Assembly: GCA_003526765.1 (NCBI GenBank)
Contig: DPXZ01000039.1
Coordinates: 1 to 8,474, forward strand
DNA length: 8,474 nt
DNA from: Fervidobacterium sp.
GTDB lineage: Bacteria > Thermotogota > Thermotogae > Thermotogales > Fervidobacteriaceae
Reading direction: 5' to 3'
The translations under genes were made by a program, and so were the position numbers. This document shows, piece by piece, positions 1-5,203 of the stretch (its first letter is position 1; each line of letters starts with the position of its first letter). The notes under the pieces were generated by a model. The model was not told the origin of the DNA, ran no database searches, and saw only the letters and a list, made by a program, of their open reading frames with translations.

Positions 1-102
1 ATGAAAGAGAAGATACAAAAGGCCGATGAGAAGACGATCGACTACATCGGCGAGAATCTGTTGGATATATCACTTGAACAGTTAAAAGAAGTACTAAAAT
101 AA
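1..102 (+). CDS. C-terminal end of a PD-(D/E)XK (Rpn-type) transposase/nuclease family protein, truncated by the window edge
   Basis: The reading frame is open at base 1 and ends at TAA 100-102. The ATG at base 1 is almost certainly internal, because the same 33 residues form the tail of the larger fragment at 109-384. The tail (KEKIQKADEKTIDYIGENLL, then an EQLKEVLK end) resembles the DUF4351-like C-terminus that follows the EGRLEG repeats in Rpn-type recombination-promoting nucleases. The catalytic domain would lie to the left and is not visible. Compared with bases 283-381 there are 9 base differences in 99, of which only one changes an amino acid (Leu25 here, Phe there). The family assignment rests on the paired fragment; function is not demonstrable from this piece. 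Confidence 0.6.
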   Translation: MKEKIQKADEKTIDYIGENLLDISLEQLKEVLK

Positions 103-108
103 CGGCGA

Positions 109-384
109 ATGCTTAGTATCTCTGGAAAGAGTGATGTGATTATGTCAGTAGCTGAAAAGTTGAGAAATGAAGGCAGACTGGAAGGCAGATTGGAAGGCAG
201 ACTGGAAGGCAGACTGGAAGGCAAAATAGAATTCGTACTAAAGAATCTGAGCAAGAAATTTGGTGAGGATTTAACAGCCGAGATGAAAGAGAAGATACAA
301 AAAGCCGATGAAAAGACGATCGACTACATCGGTGAGAATTTGCTGGATATATCGTTTGAACAACTAAAAGAAGTACTAAAATGA
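109..384 (+). pseudogene. 5'-truncated second copy of the Rpn-type nuclease C-terminus (EGRL repeats plus DUF4351-like tail)
   Basis: The 91 codons from ATG 109 read MLSISGKSDVIMSVAEKLRN, then four EGRL units, EGKI, and a helical tail with KKFGEDLT and a final EQLKEVLK. In Rpn/PD-(D/E)XK transposase-family proteins of roughly 300 residues this arrangement is the last third, after the nuclease domain. Here the nuclease domain is absent: only six bases separate the ATG from the stop of the preceding copy, and no Shine-Dalgarno sequence precedes it. It therefore looks like a remnant of a partial tandem duplication or of recombination between family members. Termination-reinitiation across TAA-6 nt-ATG could still give some translation, so a short expressed peptide cannot be excluded. 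Most differences from the first copy are synonymous, so both lineages were under protein-level selection before the rearrangement. Confidence 0.6.
169..222 (+). repeat. 12-bp in-frame tandem repeat encoding EGRL
   Basis: Four consecutive copies of gaaggcagactg (one with t at 190) cover 169-216. A partial fifth copy (gaaggc) follows, and the coding then changes to KI. The unit length is a multiple of three, so copy-number changes by slippage keep the frame. It encodes a charged, probably helical linker. Confidence 0.9.
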
Positions 385-472
385 AACCACCCCTGCAAGA
401 TGGCGGGGTAAACATAGAAAGAACGGTCTGAAATTGATCTTGACTTTCAAGGCAGCTCAAGGGGGTTAAACG

Positions 473-1228
473 ATGGAATTTGTCGATACGAAAACTGTGA
501 AGAAGTCCATTCCAATATTCATTGAAGGTGGAAACAGGGCAATACTTTTTGTACACGGTTTTACAGGCTCGCCACATGATTTCGATTACATGGCAAGAGA
601 GGCAAATAAATCAGGATTTACTGTTTCTGTGCCACGTCTACCTGGTCATGGTACATGCGGAGAAGACTTTCTGAAAACGACTTGGAGAGATTGGTTAAGA
701 AGGGCTTTTGATGCATACTATGATCTAAAGGCAGTGCACGATGATGTTGCAATAGTGGGGCTTTCGATGGGTGGAGTTATAGCATTGATAATGGCTGCTC
801 AATTGAAACCAAAAAAACTAGTCACACTCGCAGCTGCAACGCATGTGTTCGATAAGAGAATTGGATTAACACCGTTCATATCTCTATTTACAAAAAAGAT
901 GAAGAGAGAAAACGATGAGAAATTCGATGACCCAGATTTACAATATCTAAAGGAAGAATATTGGTCGTACACCTGGCCAAAACAATCGGCACAGCTCTAC
1001 AAACTCATGAAAATGTCAAGAAAGATTGTACCGGAGATAGTATCCGAAACTTTAGTTGTAGCAGCGAAAAATGACGATACAGTTCCCATGGAGGCAGCTG
1101 ATTTCATATACAAAAACATTAGGTCAGAAAAGAGAAAGATGCTTGTTTTCGAGCGTTCCGGTCACGTTTTAAGCAACGATGTTGAAAAGGAAGACGTCAC
1201 GAAGGCAGTTATCGAATGGCTAAAATAG
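473..1228 (+). CDS. alpha/beta hydrolase, Est30-like carboxylesterase
   Basis: This 251-residue protein is predicted to hydrolyse short or medium acyl esters in the cytoplasm; no signal peptide is visible. The landmarks match the Geobacillus Est30-type carboxylesterase/monoacylglycerol lipase family. HGFTGSP (His28-Pro34) forms the oxyanion-hole loop, and PRLPGHG lies at 54-60. The nucleophile elbow GLSMGG has Ser98. Acid Asp201 sits in AAKNDDTVP, and His231 sits in ERSGHV. All three catalytic residues are in the expected order and spacing, and the length is typical. A variable cap region lies at about 125-180. The ATG is preceded by AAGGGGGTT at 459-467, a good ribosome binding site. The gene stands alone, 88 nt after the nuclease remnant and 157 nt before the next gene. 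The natural substrate cannot be deduced. Confidence 0.88.
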   Translation: MEFVDTKTVKKSIPIFIEGGNRAILFVHGFTGSPHDFDYMAREANKSGFTVSVPRLPGHGTCGEDFLKTTWRDWLRRAFDAYYDLKAVHDDVAIVGLSMGGVIALIMAAQLKPKKLVTLAAATHVFDKRIGLTPFISLFTKKMKRENDEKFDDPDLQYLKEEYWSYTWPKQSAQLYKLMKMSRKIVPEIVSETLVVAAKNDDTVPMEAADFIYKNIRSEKRKMLVFERSGHVLSNDVEKEDVTKAVIEWLK

Positions 1229-1385
1229 CGTTTCTTATCGAACACCTAAATACTTTTCGAGGTACTTAGCGTAGTGAAATAAATATAGACAAGTTTTGTC
1301 CAAATTTAACATTTAGGTAACCCTAATTTTCTGTAAAAGAGTTATAATAAAATCGAAAGGGAAAGGATTTAGTGGAGGTGTAGTT
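1229..1385 (+). promoter_or_regulatory. intergenic region with a candidate -10 element for the PDO gene and small inverted repeats
   Basis: A perfect TATAAT lies at 1343-1348, and GGAGGTG at 1374-1380 is a strong ribosome binding site for the gene at 1386. No convincing -35 hexamer is found 16-18 bp upstream, so the promoter call is tentative. Other structure: 8-bp inverted arms ACCTAAAT (1244-1251) and ATTTAGGT (1311-1318); an imperfect hairpin CTAAATAC/GTACTTAG (1246-1253, 1262-1269); and GACAA-gtt-TTGTC (1288-1300). None is followed by a T-run, so no terminator is claimed for the esterase gene. Confidence 0.4.
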
Positions 1386-2036
1386 ATGAGTTTATTGGCA
1401 GAGAAGGATGTAAAGTATTTGGAAGAGTTATTTGGGAAAGAACTGGAGAATAAAGTAAAATTGATATTCTTCCACGATGATGACTGTGAATATTGTGAGT
1501 TAGAAGGGCAGTTACTTGATGAAGTTCAGGCACTTTCTGATAAGATATTGGTTGAAAGATACCACAAAGATAGTGAGAAGGGTAGAGAATACAACGTTGA
1601 ATTTGCACCAGCATTGATCATAACACTTGAAGATGGAAAAGATAGAGGCGTAAGATTCTACGGAGTCCCATCTGGCCATGAGTTTGGTACGCTTATACAA
1701 GATATAGTGCTATTTGGCAAAAATGCTAAACCACAACTATCACAAGAGACTATAGATAAGCTCAACCAACTTGACAAGCCAGTTAAGATAAGTGTGTTCG
1801 TTACACCCACGTGTCCATATTGTCCAAAGGCCGCACTTACTGCTCACAACATGGCACTTGCAAGTGATAAGGTGACTGCAGAAGTTGTTGAAGCTGGCGA
1901 GTTCTTCGATTTGAGCGACCAGTTCGGTGTTTCATCGGTACCACATATTGCAATCAATAGAGACCCTGAGAAATTTTTCATAGGTGCGTATCCAGAACCA
2001 CAATTTTTGCAACAAGTTTTGGATTTGTCAGAATAA
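1386..2036 (+). CDS. protein disulfide oxidoreductase (PDO), tandem thioredoxin-fold, two CxxC sites
   Basis: This 216-residue cytoplasmic protein has two thioredoxin folds in tandem. The first has its active site CEYC at 34-37 and a cis-proline-like Pro75 in FAPALI. The second has CPYC at 143-146 and Pro186 in SVPHIAI. Length, domain order and CPYC in the second half match the PDO/glutaredoxin-like protein family of hyperthermophilic archaea and thermophilic bacteria. Members oxidise, reduce and isomerise disulfides inside the cell and can be recycled by thioredoxin reductase. The ATG follows GGAGGTG by five bases. A strong terminator lies 120 nt downstream, so the gene is probably transcribed alone, but the next gene encodes its likely reductase. 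The N-terminal site is preceded by three Asp residues (HDDDCEYC), an unusually acidic setting that could alter its redox potential. Confidence 0.9.
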   Translation: MSLLAEKDVKYLEELFGKELENKVKLIFFHDDDCEYCELEGQLLDEVQALSDKILVERYHKDSEKGREYNVEFAPALIITLEDGKDRGVRFYGVPSGHEFGTLIQDIVLFGKNAKPQLSQETIDKLNQLDKPVKISVFVTPTCPYCPKAALTAHNMALASDKVTAEVVEAGEFFDLSDQFGVSSVPHIAINRDPEKFFIGAYPEPQFLQQVLDLSE

Positions 2037-2090
2037 GATAATTCAAAGCTCTAACTTAAATTGAATATCAAATGCTTAAAGCGACTCGAC

Positions 2091-2119
2091 TTGAAGAAAG
2101 ATGTTAAGGTATCTATAAC
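2091..2119 (+). promoter_or_regulatory. candidate sigma70-type promoter upstream of trxB
   Basis: TTGAAG at 2091-2096 and TATAAC at 2114-2119 are separated by 17 bp, matching 4/6 and 5/6 of the consensus. Initiation near 2126 would place the terminator-like hairpin at 2157-2187 inside the trxB leader. It could instead be a chance match, with trxB transcribed from elsewhere. Confidence 0.4.
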
Positions 2120-2156
2120 CGACCAACCATCCACCCCATCTTTCTTTCACACGCAT

Positions 2157-2187
2157 CTTAGGGCACATCTTTGTGCCCTAAGTTTTT
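2157..2187 (+). terminator. Rho-independent terminator after the PDO gene
   Basis: A perfect 11-bp stem CTTAGGGCACA (2157-2167) / TGTGCCCTAAG (2172-2182) has a 4-nt loop and is followed directly by TTTTT (2183-2187). It is the strongest hairpin between the PDO gene and trxB. It lies only 46 nt before the trxB start, so it could also act as an attenuator in the trxB leader. Confidence 0.88.
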
Positions 2188-2232
2188 AAGAAAGTGATTT
2201 GACGATGCAATCAAAGGAAGGGAGTGACAAAA

Positions 2233-3183
2233 ATGGGATTATTCGATATTGGGTCTATGAGTAGTGATGTAAAAGAATACTACGATTTTGTGATAATAGG
2301 TGGTGGACCCGCTGGTTTAACAGCGGCGATATATGCAAGAAGGGCTGGGCTAACTGCACTCGTTGTTGAAAAGGCACTCGAAGGCGGCGCCGTCACTCAA
2401 ACTCACATGGTTGAGAATTGGCCAGGAGAAAAGAGCATTGAGGGACAAGCATTGGGTCAGAAATTTGCTGATCATGCAAAACACTTCGGTGCAGAGATTC
2501 ACTATGCATTTGCACAAAAAGTCACAATCGATGGTGATTACAAGGTAGTAGAATTAGATGATGGCCACTCAGTTAGATGCAAGGTCTTGATAGTGGCAAC
2601 GGGTACTCAACCAAGGAAGCTCGGCGTACCTGGTGAGACAGAATTCAGAGGTAAGGGCATAACATACTGTGCTGCATGTGATGGATACCTCTTCAAAGAC
2701 AAGGATGTCGTAGTCATAGGTGGTGGAGATAGTGCATGTGACGAATCACACTTCTTGGCAAAGGTAGTCAACAGTATCACGATGGTACAAAATCTCCCCT
2801 ATCTAACCGCGGCAAAAATTTTACAAGAGAGAATATTGAACGACCCAAAGATCACCGTAATCACAAATCATGTGGTCAAGGAAATACGTGGCACAAGCAA
2901 GGTGGAAGAAGTCGTTATAATTGATAACACAACGAAAGAAGAAAAAGTTATAAAGACAGATGGAGTTTTCATCTACGTTGGTCTGTCACCAATGACCGAA
3001 GTAGTCAAAGGACTGGTTGAGATGAACCAGAATGGTTATGTGATAACCAACGAGAACATGGAAACAAACGTCCCTGGTATATATGCCGTTGGAGATATCA
3101 GAATCAAAGGACTGAGACAAATCGTGACGGCAGCAGCAGACGGTGCAATCGCAGCCGAACATGCTGCTAGAAAATATTTCTAA
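2233..3183 (+). CDS. trxB: thioredoxin reductase (flavoprotein) with an atypical pyridine-nucleotide site
   Basis: This 316-residue FAD enzyme is expected to reduce the disulfides of thioredoxin-fold partners. Visible parts: FAD-binding IIGGGPAG at 21-28; redox centre CAACDG at 146-151 (usually CATCDG); second dinucleotide fold VIGGGDSA at 161-168; and a C-terminal FAD motif VGDIR followed by LRQIVTAAADGAIAA. The segment that normally reads HRRxxxR and binds the NADPH 2'-phosphate reads Gln186-Asn187-Leu188 and Thr192 here, so NADPH selectivity is probably lost. An extra Cys169 lies in the nucleotide-binding region. I chose ATG 2233 because GGGAG at 2220-2224 is well spaced from it; GTG 2224, three codons earlier, is the alternative. 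The glutaredoxin gene follows after 24 nt, so the two are probably co-transcribed. Confidence 0.93.
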   Translation: MGLFDIGSMSSDVKEYYDFVIIGGGPAGLTAAIYARRAGLTALVVEKALEGGAVTQTHMVENWPGEKSIEGQALGQKFADHAKHFGAEIHYAFAQKVTIDGDYKVVELDDGHSVRCKVLIVATGTQPRKLGVPGETEFRGKGITYCAACDGYLFKDKDVVVIGGGDSACDESHFLAKVVNSITMVQNLPYLTAAKILQERILNDPKITVITNHVVKEIRGTSKVEEVVIIDNTTKEEKVIKTDGVFIYVGLSPMTEVVKGLVEMNQNGYVITNENMETNVPGIYAVGDIRIKGLRQIVTAAADGAIAAEHAARKYF

Positions 3184-3207
3184 TCAATGATTTTGGAGGT
3201 GAACTGT

Positions 3208-3450
3208 ATGGCTGATGTGAGGATCAAGATATACACAACACCAACTTGCCCATGGTGTAGGAGAGCAAAAGACTATTTTAGACAACTTGGATTGCCATAT
3301 ACAGAAGTAGACGTTTCAAAAGACCAAAAAGGTGCTGAAGAAATGGTTCGCAAATCCGGTCAAATGGGCGTGCCAGTCATCGAAATAGGCAATCAAATCA
3401 TAGTTGGTTTCGACAAAGCAAAGATCGATAGAACACTTGGAATAAACTGA
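3208..3450 (+). CDS. small glutaredoxin-family (YruB/NrdH-like) redox protein
   Basis: This 80-residue cytoplasmic dithiol carrier is one thioredoxin fold: beta strand VRIKIYTT, active site CPWC at 14-17, helix RRAKDYFRQLG, cis-Pro56 in GVPVIEI, and GFD at 67-69, a glutaredoxin-type C-terminal motif. Length and motifs fit NrdH/YruB-type glutaredoxins, which thioredoxin reductase rather than glutathione often reduces. The trxB gene directly upstream supports that pairing. The start is ATG 3208, six bases after a perfect GGAGGTGA (3195-3202). The in-frame ATG at 3187 lies before that site and is unlikely to be used. The gene ends 14 bases before a terminator hairpin. Its targets (ribonucleotide reductase, PDO, CcdA or others) cannot be told from the sequence. 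Confidence 0.9.
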   Translation: MADVRIKIYTTPTCPWCRRAKDYFRQLGLPYTEVDVSKDQKGAEEMVRKSGQMGVPVIEIGNQIIVGFDKAKIDRTLGIN

Positions 3451-3464
3451 TAATCAAAACGATT

Positions 3465-3496
3465 GAGGAAGGGCATAAACCCTTCCTCTTAATTTT
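3465..3496 (+). terminator. probable Rho-independent terminator of the trxB-glutaredoxin operon
   Basis: A perfect 9-bp stem GAGGAAGGG (3465-3473) / CCCTTCCTC (3480-3488) has a 6-nt loop, followed by ttaatttta, a broken T-run. It separates the trxB-glutaredoxin pair from the next transcription unit. Confidence 0.78.
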
Positions 3497-3518
3497 ACCC
3501 CATCTTAGTATCAAAATA

Positions 3519-3549
3519 ACGTTGAAACGTCTTTCAAACTTACTTTGAA
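3519..3549 (+). promoter_or_regulatory. two adjacent inverted repeats, possible operator
   Basis: ACGTT-GA-AACGT occupies 3519-3530. TTCAAA-cttac-TTTGAA occupies 3533-3549 and overlaps the candidate -35 hexamer at 3545-3550. Their position fits a regulator-binding site for the downstream redox operon. In AT-rich sequence short palindromes also arise by chance. Confidence 0.3.
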
Positions 3550-3572
3550 GATTGCTAAACACAAACTATAAG
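3545..3572 (+). promoter_or_regulatory. candidate promoter of the small peptide / thioredoxin-like / ccdA operon
   Basis: TTGAAG (3545-3550) and TATAAG (3567-3572) are 16 bp apart. The -35 hexamer is the same as in the candidate trxB promoter. A start near 3579 would put GGAGGTGA (3580-3587) almost at the 5' end of the message, giving a very short leader, which lowers confidence. Confidence 0.35.
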
Positions 3573-3592
3573 CTGACTTGGAGGTGACTATC

Positions 3593-3667
3593 TTGAAATT
3601 CAGTTGTCCATTGTTAAGGTTTTTCTCAAAGTTCTTCATGAGAAGATTTAGAGTACCACGAACTTAA
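3593..3667 (+). CDS. possible 24-residue basic, Phe-rich small protein or leader peptide
   Basis: A TTG codon at 3593 lies five bases after GGAGGTGA (3580-3587), a full match to the 16S anti-Shine-Dalgarno end and as good as any ribosome site in the window. The frame runs 24 codons to TAA 3665-3667. The peptide begins MKFSCPLLRFFSKFFM and ends in an Arg-rich RRFRVPRT. It has seven Lys/Arg, no acidic residue, six Phe and one Cys. It stops 19 bases before the exported thioredoxin-like gene, so translation could be coupled to it. I recognise no family. It could be a small membrane-associated peptide, a leader peptide, or a non-coding accident beside a good ribosome site. Confidence 0.4.
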   Translation: MKFSCPLLRFFSKFFMRRFRVPRT

Positions 3668-3686
3668 GTGATTGGAGTGATGATAA

Positions 3687-4361
3687 GTGAGACACAACAA
3701 ATTCTATGCAATACTTTTTCTTGTAATCAGCATACTTACTTTTTCATATGATTATGAATTTCGAGATTTGGGCACTGCACAAAAAGTTGCCGCAATCGAG
3801 AAGAAGATGACAATTGTCATGTTCTCCGCTCAATCTTGTTACTACTGCAAATTGTTCGATAAAGACACACTTACCGACAAAAACGTTCAAGATTTCATGA
3901 GAGCAAATTACGTATTCGTTCGCTTGGAAGAATCAAATTACAAGACAACGTTTATGGGAAAAACATACACAAACAGCCAATTATTCAGCTTGTTTGGTAT
4001 TAGAGGAACACCAACCTTCATATTCCTTTCAGGAGACAGCATGGTAACGCAAGTGCCTGGCTACATGCCAGCAAGTGATTTTTTGAAGGCATTGAAGTAC
4101 TTAGTGAGAGTAGTGGAAGAAAATTACAAAGAGACCTTTGACAACTACGTGAAAAAGACAGACAACCTCACCGGAAAACCAAAAGTTATCAACGTAAGCA
4201 AGGCAGATGCCGATTACATCATCAAGTACGATAAGAATTCTCAGCAGGTAGACAAAATACCAGAGAAGATAGACATAAACAAAGTGTACGTGACCTATTC
4301 CGAAGATCTTGCAAAAAAGTTGAACGAAGCTGGTGTAATAAGGGTATTACTTGTGAAATAG
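3687..4361 (+). CDS. exported thioredoxin-fold protein (SoxW/thioredoxin_2-like) with a degenerate rhodanese-like C-terminus
   Basis: This 224-residue protein starts with a basic N-terminus (MRHNKFY) and a hydrophobic core (AILFLVISILTF), so it is secreted or anchored at the outer face of the membrane. No clear signal-peptidase site or lipobox is seen. The thioredoxin domain spans about 28-135: active site CYYC at 51-54 (SAQSCYYCKLF), cis-Pro109 in GIRGTPTFIFL, then PGYMPASDFLKAL. Residues 150-224 add a tail whose elements (KVINVSKADADY, DKIPEKIDI, KVYVTYS, LAKKLNEAGVIRVLLV) follow the order of a rhodanese fold but lack its catalytic Cys. The GTG start at 3687 has GGAG at 3674-3677. The ccdA gene follows, and CcdA normally keeps such exported proteins reduced. 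It may be a periplasmic disulfide reductase or a sulfur-handling protein. Confidence 0.8.
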   Translation: MRHNKFYAILFLVISILTFSYDYEFRDLGTAQKVAAIEKKMTIVMFSAQSCYYCKLFDKDTLTDKNVQDFMRANYVFVRLEESNYKTTFMGKTYTNSQLFSLFGIRGTPTFIFLSGDSMVTQVPGYMPASDFLKALKYLVRVVEENYKETFDNYVKKTDNLTGKPKVINVSKADADYIIKYDKNSQQVDKIPEKIDINKVYVTYSEDLAKKLNEAGVIRVLLVK

Positions 4362-4448
4362 GAAAATACCGAATTGCAGCAACGCAAAATTGTTCAACAA
4401 TACCAATTGCTTGGTTAACAACATCACGCAAACTTGGGAGTTGATAGA

Positions 4449-5096
4449 GTGGTCACATTAACTCAGACAGACATATCCGTATGGCTTGCCATATTCCATG
4501 GCCTGTTGGCATTTTTCAGCCCGTGCGTTTTACCTCTAATACCGGGATTTGTTGGAATTATCATGTTTAAGGAAAAAAGAATTCAAAGGCTATTCGGATT
4601 TTTCATTGGTTTTTCTTTCATGTTTGCACTCTTGGGCGCAATATCATCCACAGTCGGTGGATTTTTGTTGTCGTTTGGAGGTATAATAGAAAAAGTCATC
4701 GGCATCAGTATAGTAATTTTAGGTGTTGCATACATCTTCGAACTGCAAATTTTCAAAGGGAAGAGTATAAACGTTTGGAAATTTAAAGGTACAGGATTTG
4801 TTGGTGGGTTGTTACTCGGCGGAGCGATAGGATTCGTTTGGATTCCATGCAGCAGTCCAGTTTTAGGCTCCATGTTACTCATTGCAGCTCAAAAAAGCGT
4901 TATAAAAGGGATGTGGCTACTCTTTGTCTACTCACTTGGTATCTCGATACCATTCTTAACCATAGGCACACTGCTTTCCAAGGCATTAAGCTTTGGCTTT
5001 GGAAAACCTGCATGGGAGAAGTGGTTAAGAATCATCGGAGGATCTTTCATTGTGATACTCGGAATTCTGATACTATTGGGCGAGCTTAAAGCTTGA
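4449..5096 (+). CDS. ccdA: CcdA/DsbD-type transmembrane electron carrier
   Basis: This 215-residue membrane protein has six predicted hydrophobic helices (about 11-40, 48-74, 80-97, 115-148, 153-180, 192-212). It has the two signature cysteines of the CcdA family: Cys26 in FFSPCVLPLIPGF and Cys134 in WIPCSSPVLGSML. CcdA passes electrons from cytoplasmic thioredoxin-type proteins across the membrane to exported thioredoxin folds. The partners are adjacent here: the exported CYYC protein directly upstream, and trxB and glutaredoxin before that. I prefer GTG 4449 because GGAG at 4437-4440 is well placed; TTG 4434 would add five residues. The 87 nt since the previous stop contain no terminator, only a small palindrome ATTGTTCAACAAT (4389-4401), so co-transcription is likely. 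No cytochrome c or heme-handling gene is nearby. Confidence 0.88.
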   Translation: MVTLTQTDISVWLAIFHGLLAFFSPCVLPLIPGFVGIIMFKEKRIQRLFGFFIGFSFMFALLGAISSTVGGFLLSFGGIIEKVIGISIVILGVAYIFELQIFKGKSINVWKFKGTGFVGGLLLGGAIGFVWIPCSSPVLGSMLLIAAQKSVIKGMWLLFVYSLGISIPFLTIGTLLSKALSFGFGKPAWEKWLRIIGGSFIVILGILILLGELKA

Positions 5097-5124
5097 ATTG
5101 ATAAATGTCTAAAACAAACTTCGA

Positions 5125-5144
5125 CAAGGTTTCTCAAGGTTTCT
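5125..5144 (+). repeat. perfect tandem duplication of 10 bp after ccdA
   Basis: CAAGGTTTCT occurs twice without a gap, at 5125-5134 and 5135-5144, in the non-coding stretch between ccdA and its terminator. It is probably a simple slippage duplication with no evident function. Confidence 0.85.
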
Positions 5145-5166
5145 GATGCAAAGATATCCAAGCAAG

Positions 5167-5195
5167 AAAAATCCCCCTACAAAAGGGGGATTTTT
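5167..5195. terminator. bidirectional Rho-independent terminator between the convergent ccdA and propeller genes
   Basis: AAAAATCCCCC (5167-5177) pairs perfectly with GGGGGATTTTT (5185-5195) across a 7-nt loop. The GC stem flanked by A5 on one side and T5 on the other works as a terminator in both directions. It lies 70 nt after the ccdA stop (+ strand) and 8 nt after the stop of the - strand gene at 5204. Confidence 0.93.
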
Positions 5196-5203
5196 CGTTT
5201 CCT

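Noticed and set aside
389..409. ACCCC/GGGGT hairpin after the nuclease remnant as a terminator
   Set aside because: The stem is only 5 bp with an 11-nt loop and no T-run follows.
140..577. Long open frame on the - strand across the nuclease remnant and the start of the esterase gene
   Set aside because: It is antisense to recognisable coding sequence. Its Leu/Pro/Val-Cys repeats (LPVCLPVCLP) are simply the reverse reading of the EGRL repeat.
2037..2156. A small gene between the PDO gene and its terminator
   Set aside because: No frame with a credible ribosome site was seen. The region is best explained as 3' untranslated sequence plus a possible promoter.
3187..3207. Upstream ATG at 3187 as the start of the glutaredoxin gene
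   Set aside because: It precedes the perfect GGAGGTGA at 3195-3202, which is correctly spaced for ATG 3208. The extra seven residues match nothing in the family.
4359..4418. In-frame extension of the exported thioredoxin-like gene past its TAG stop for 18 more codons to TAA 4416
   Set aside because: The extension is Gln-rich and does not continue the rhodanese-like pattern. There is no readthrough context or downstream domain, so TAG 4359-4361 is taken as the true stop.
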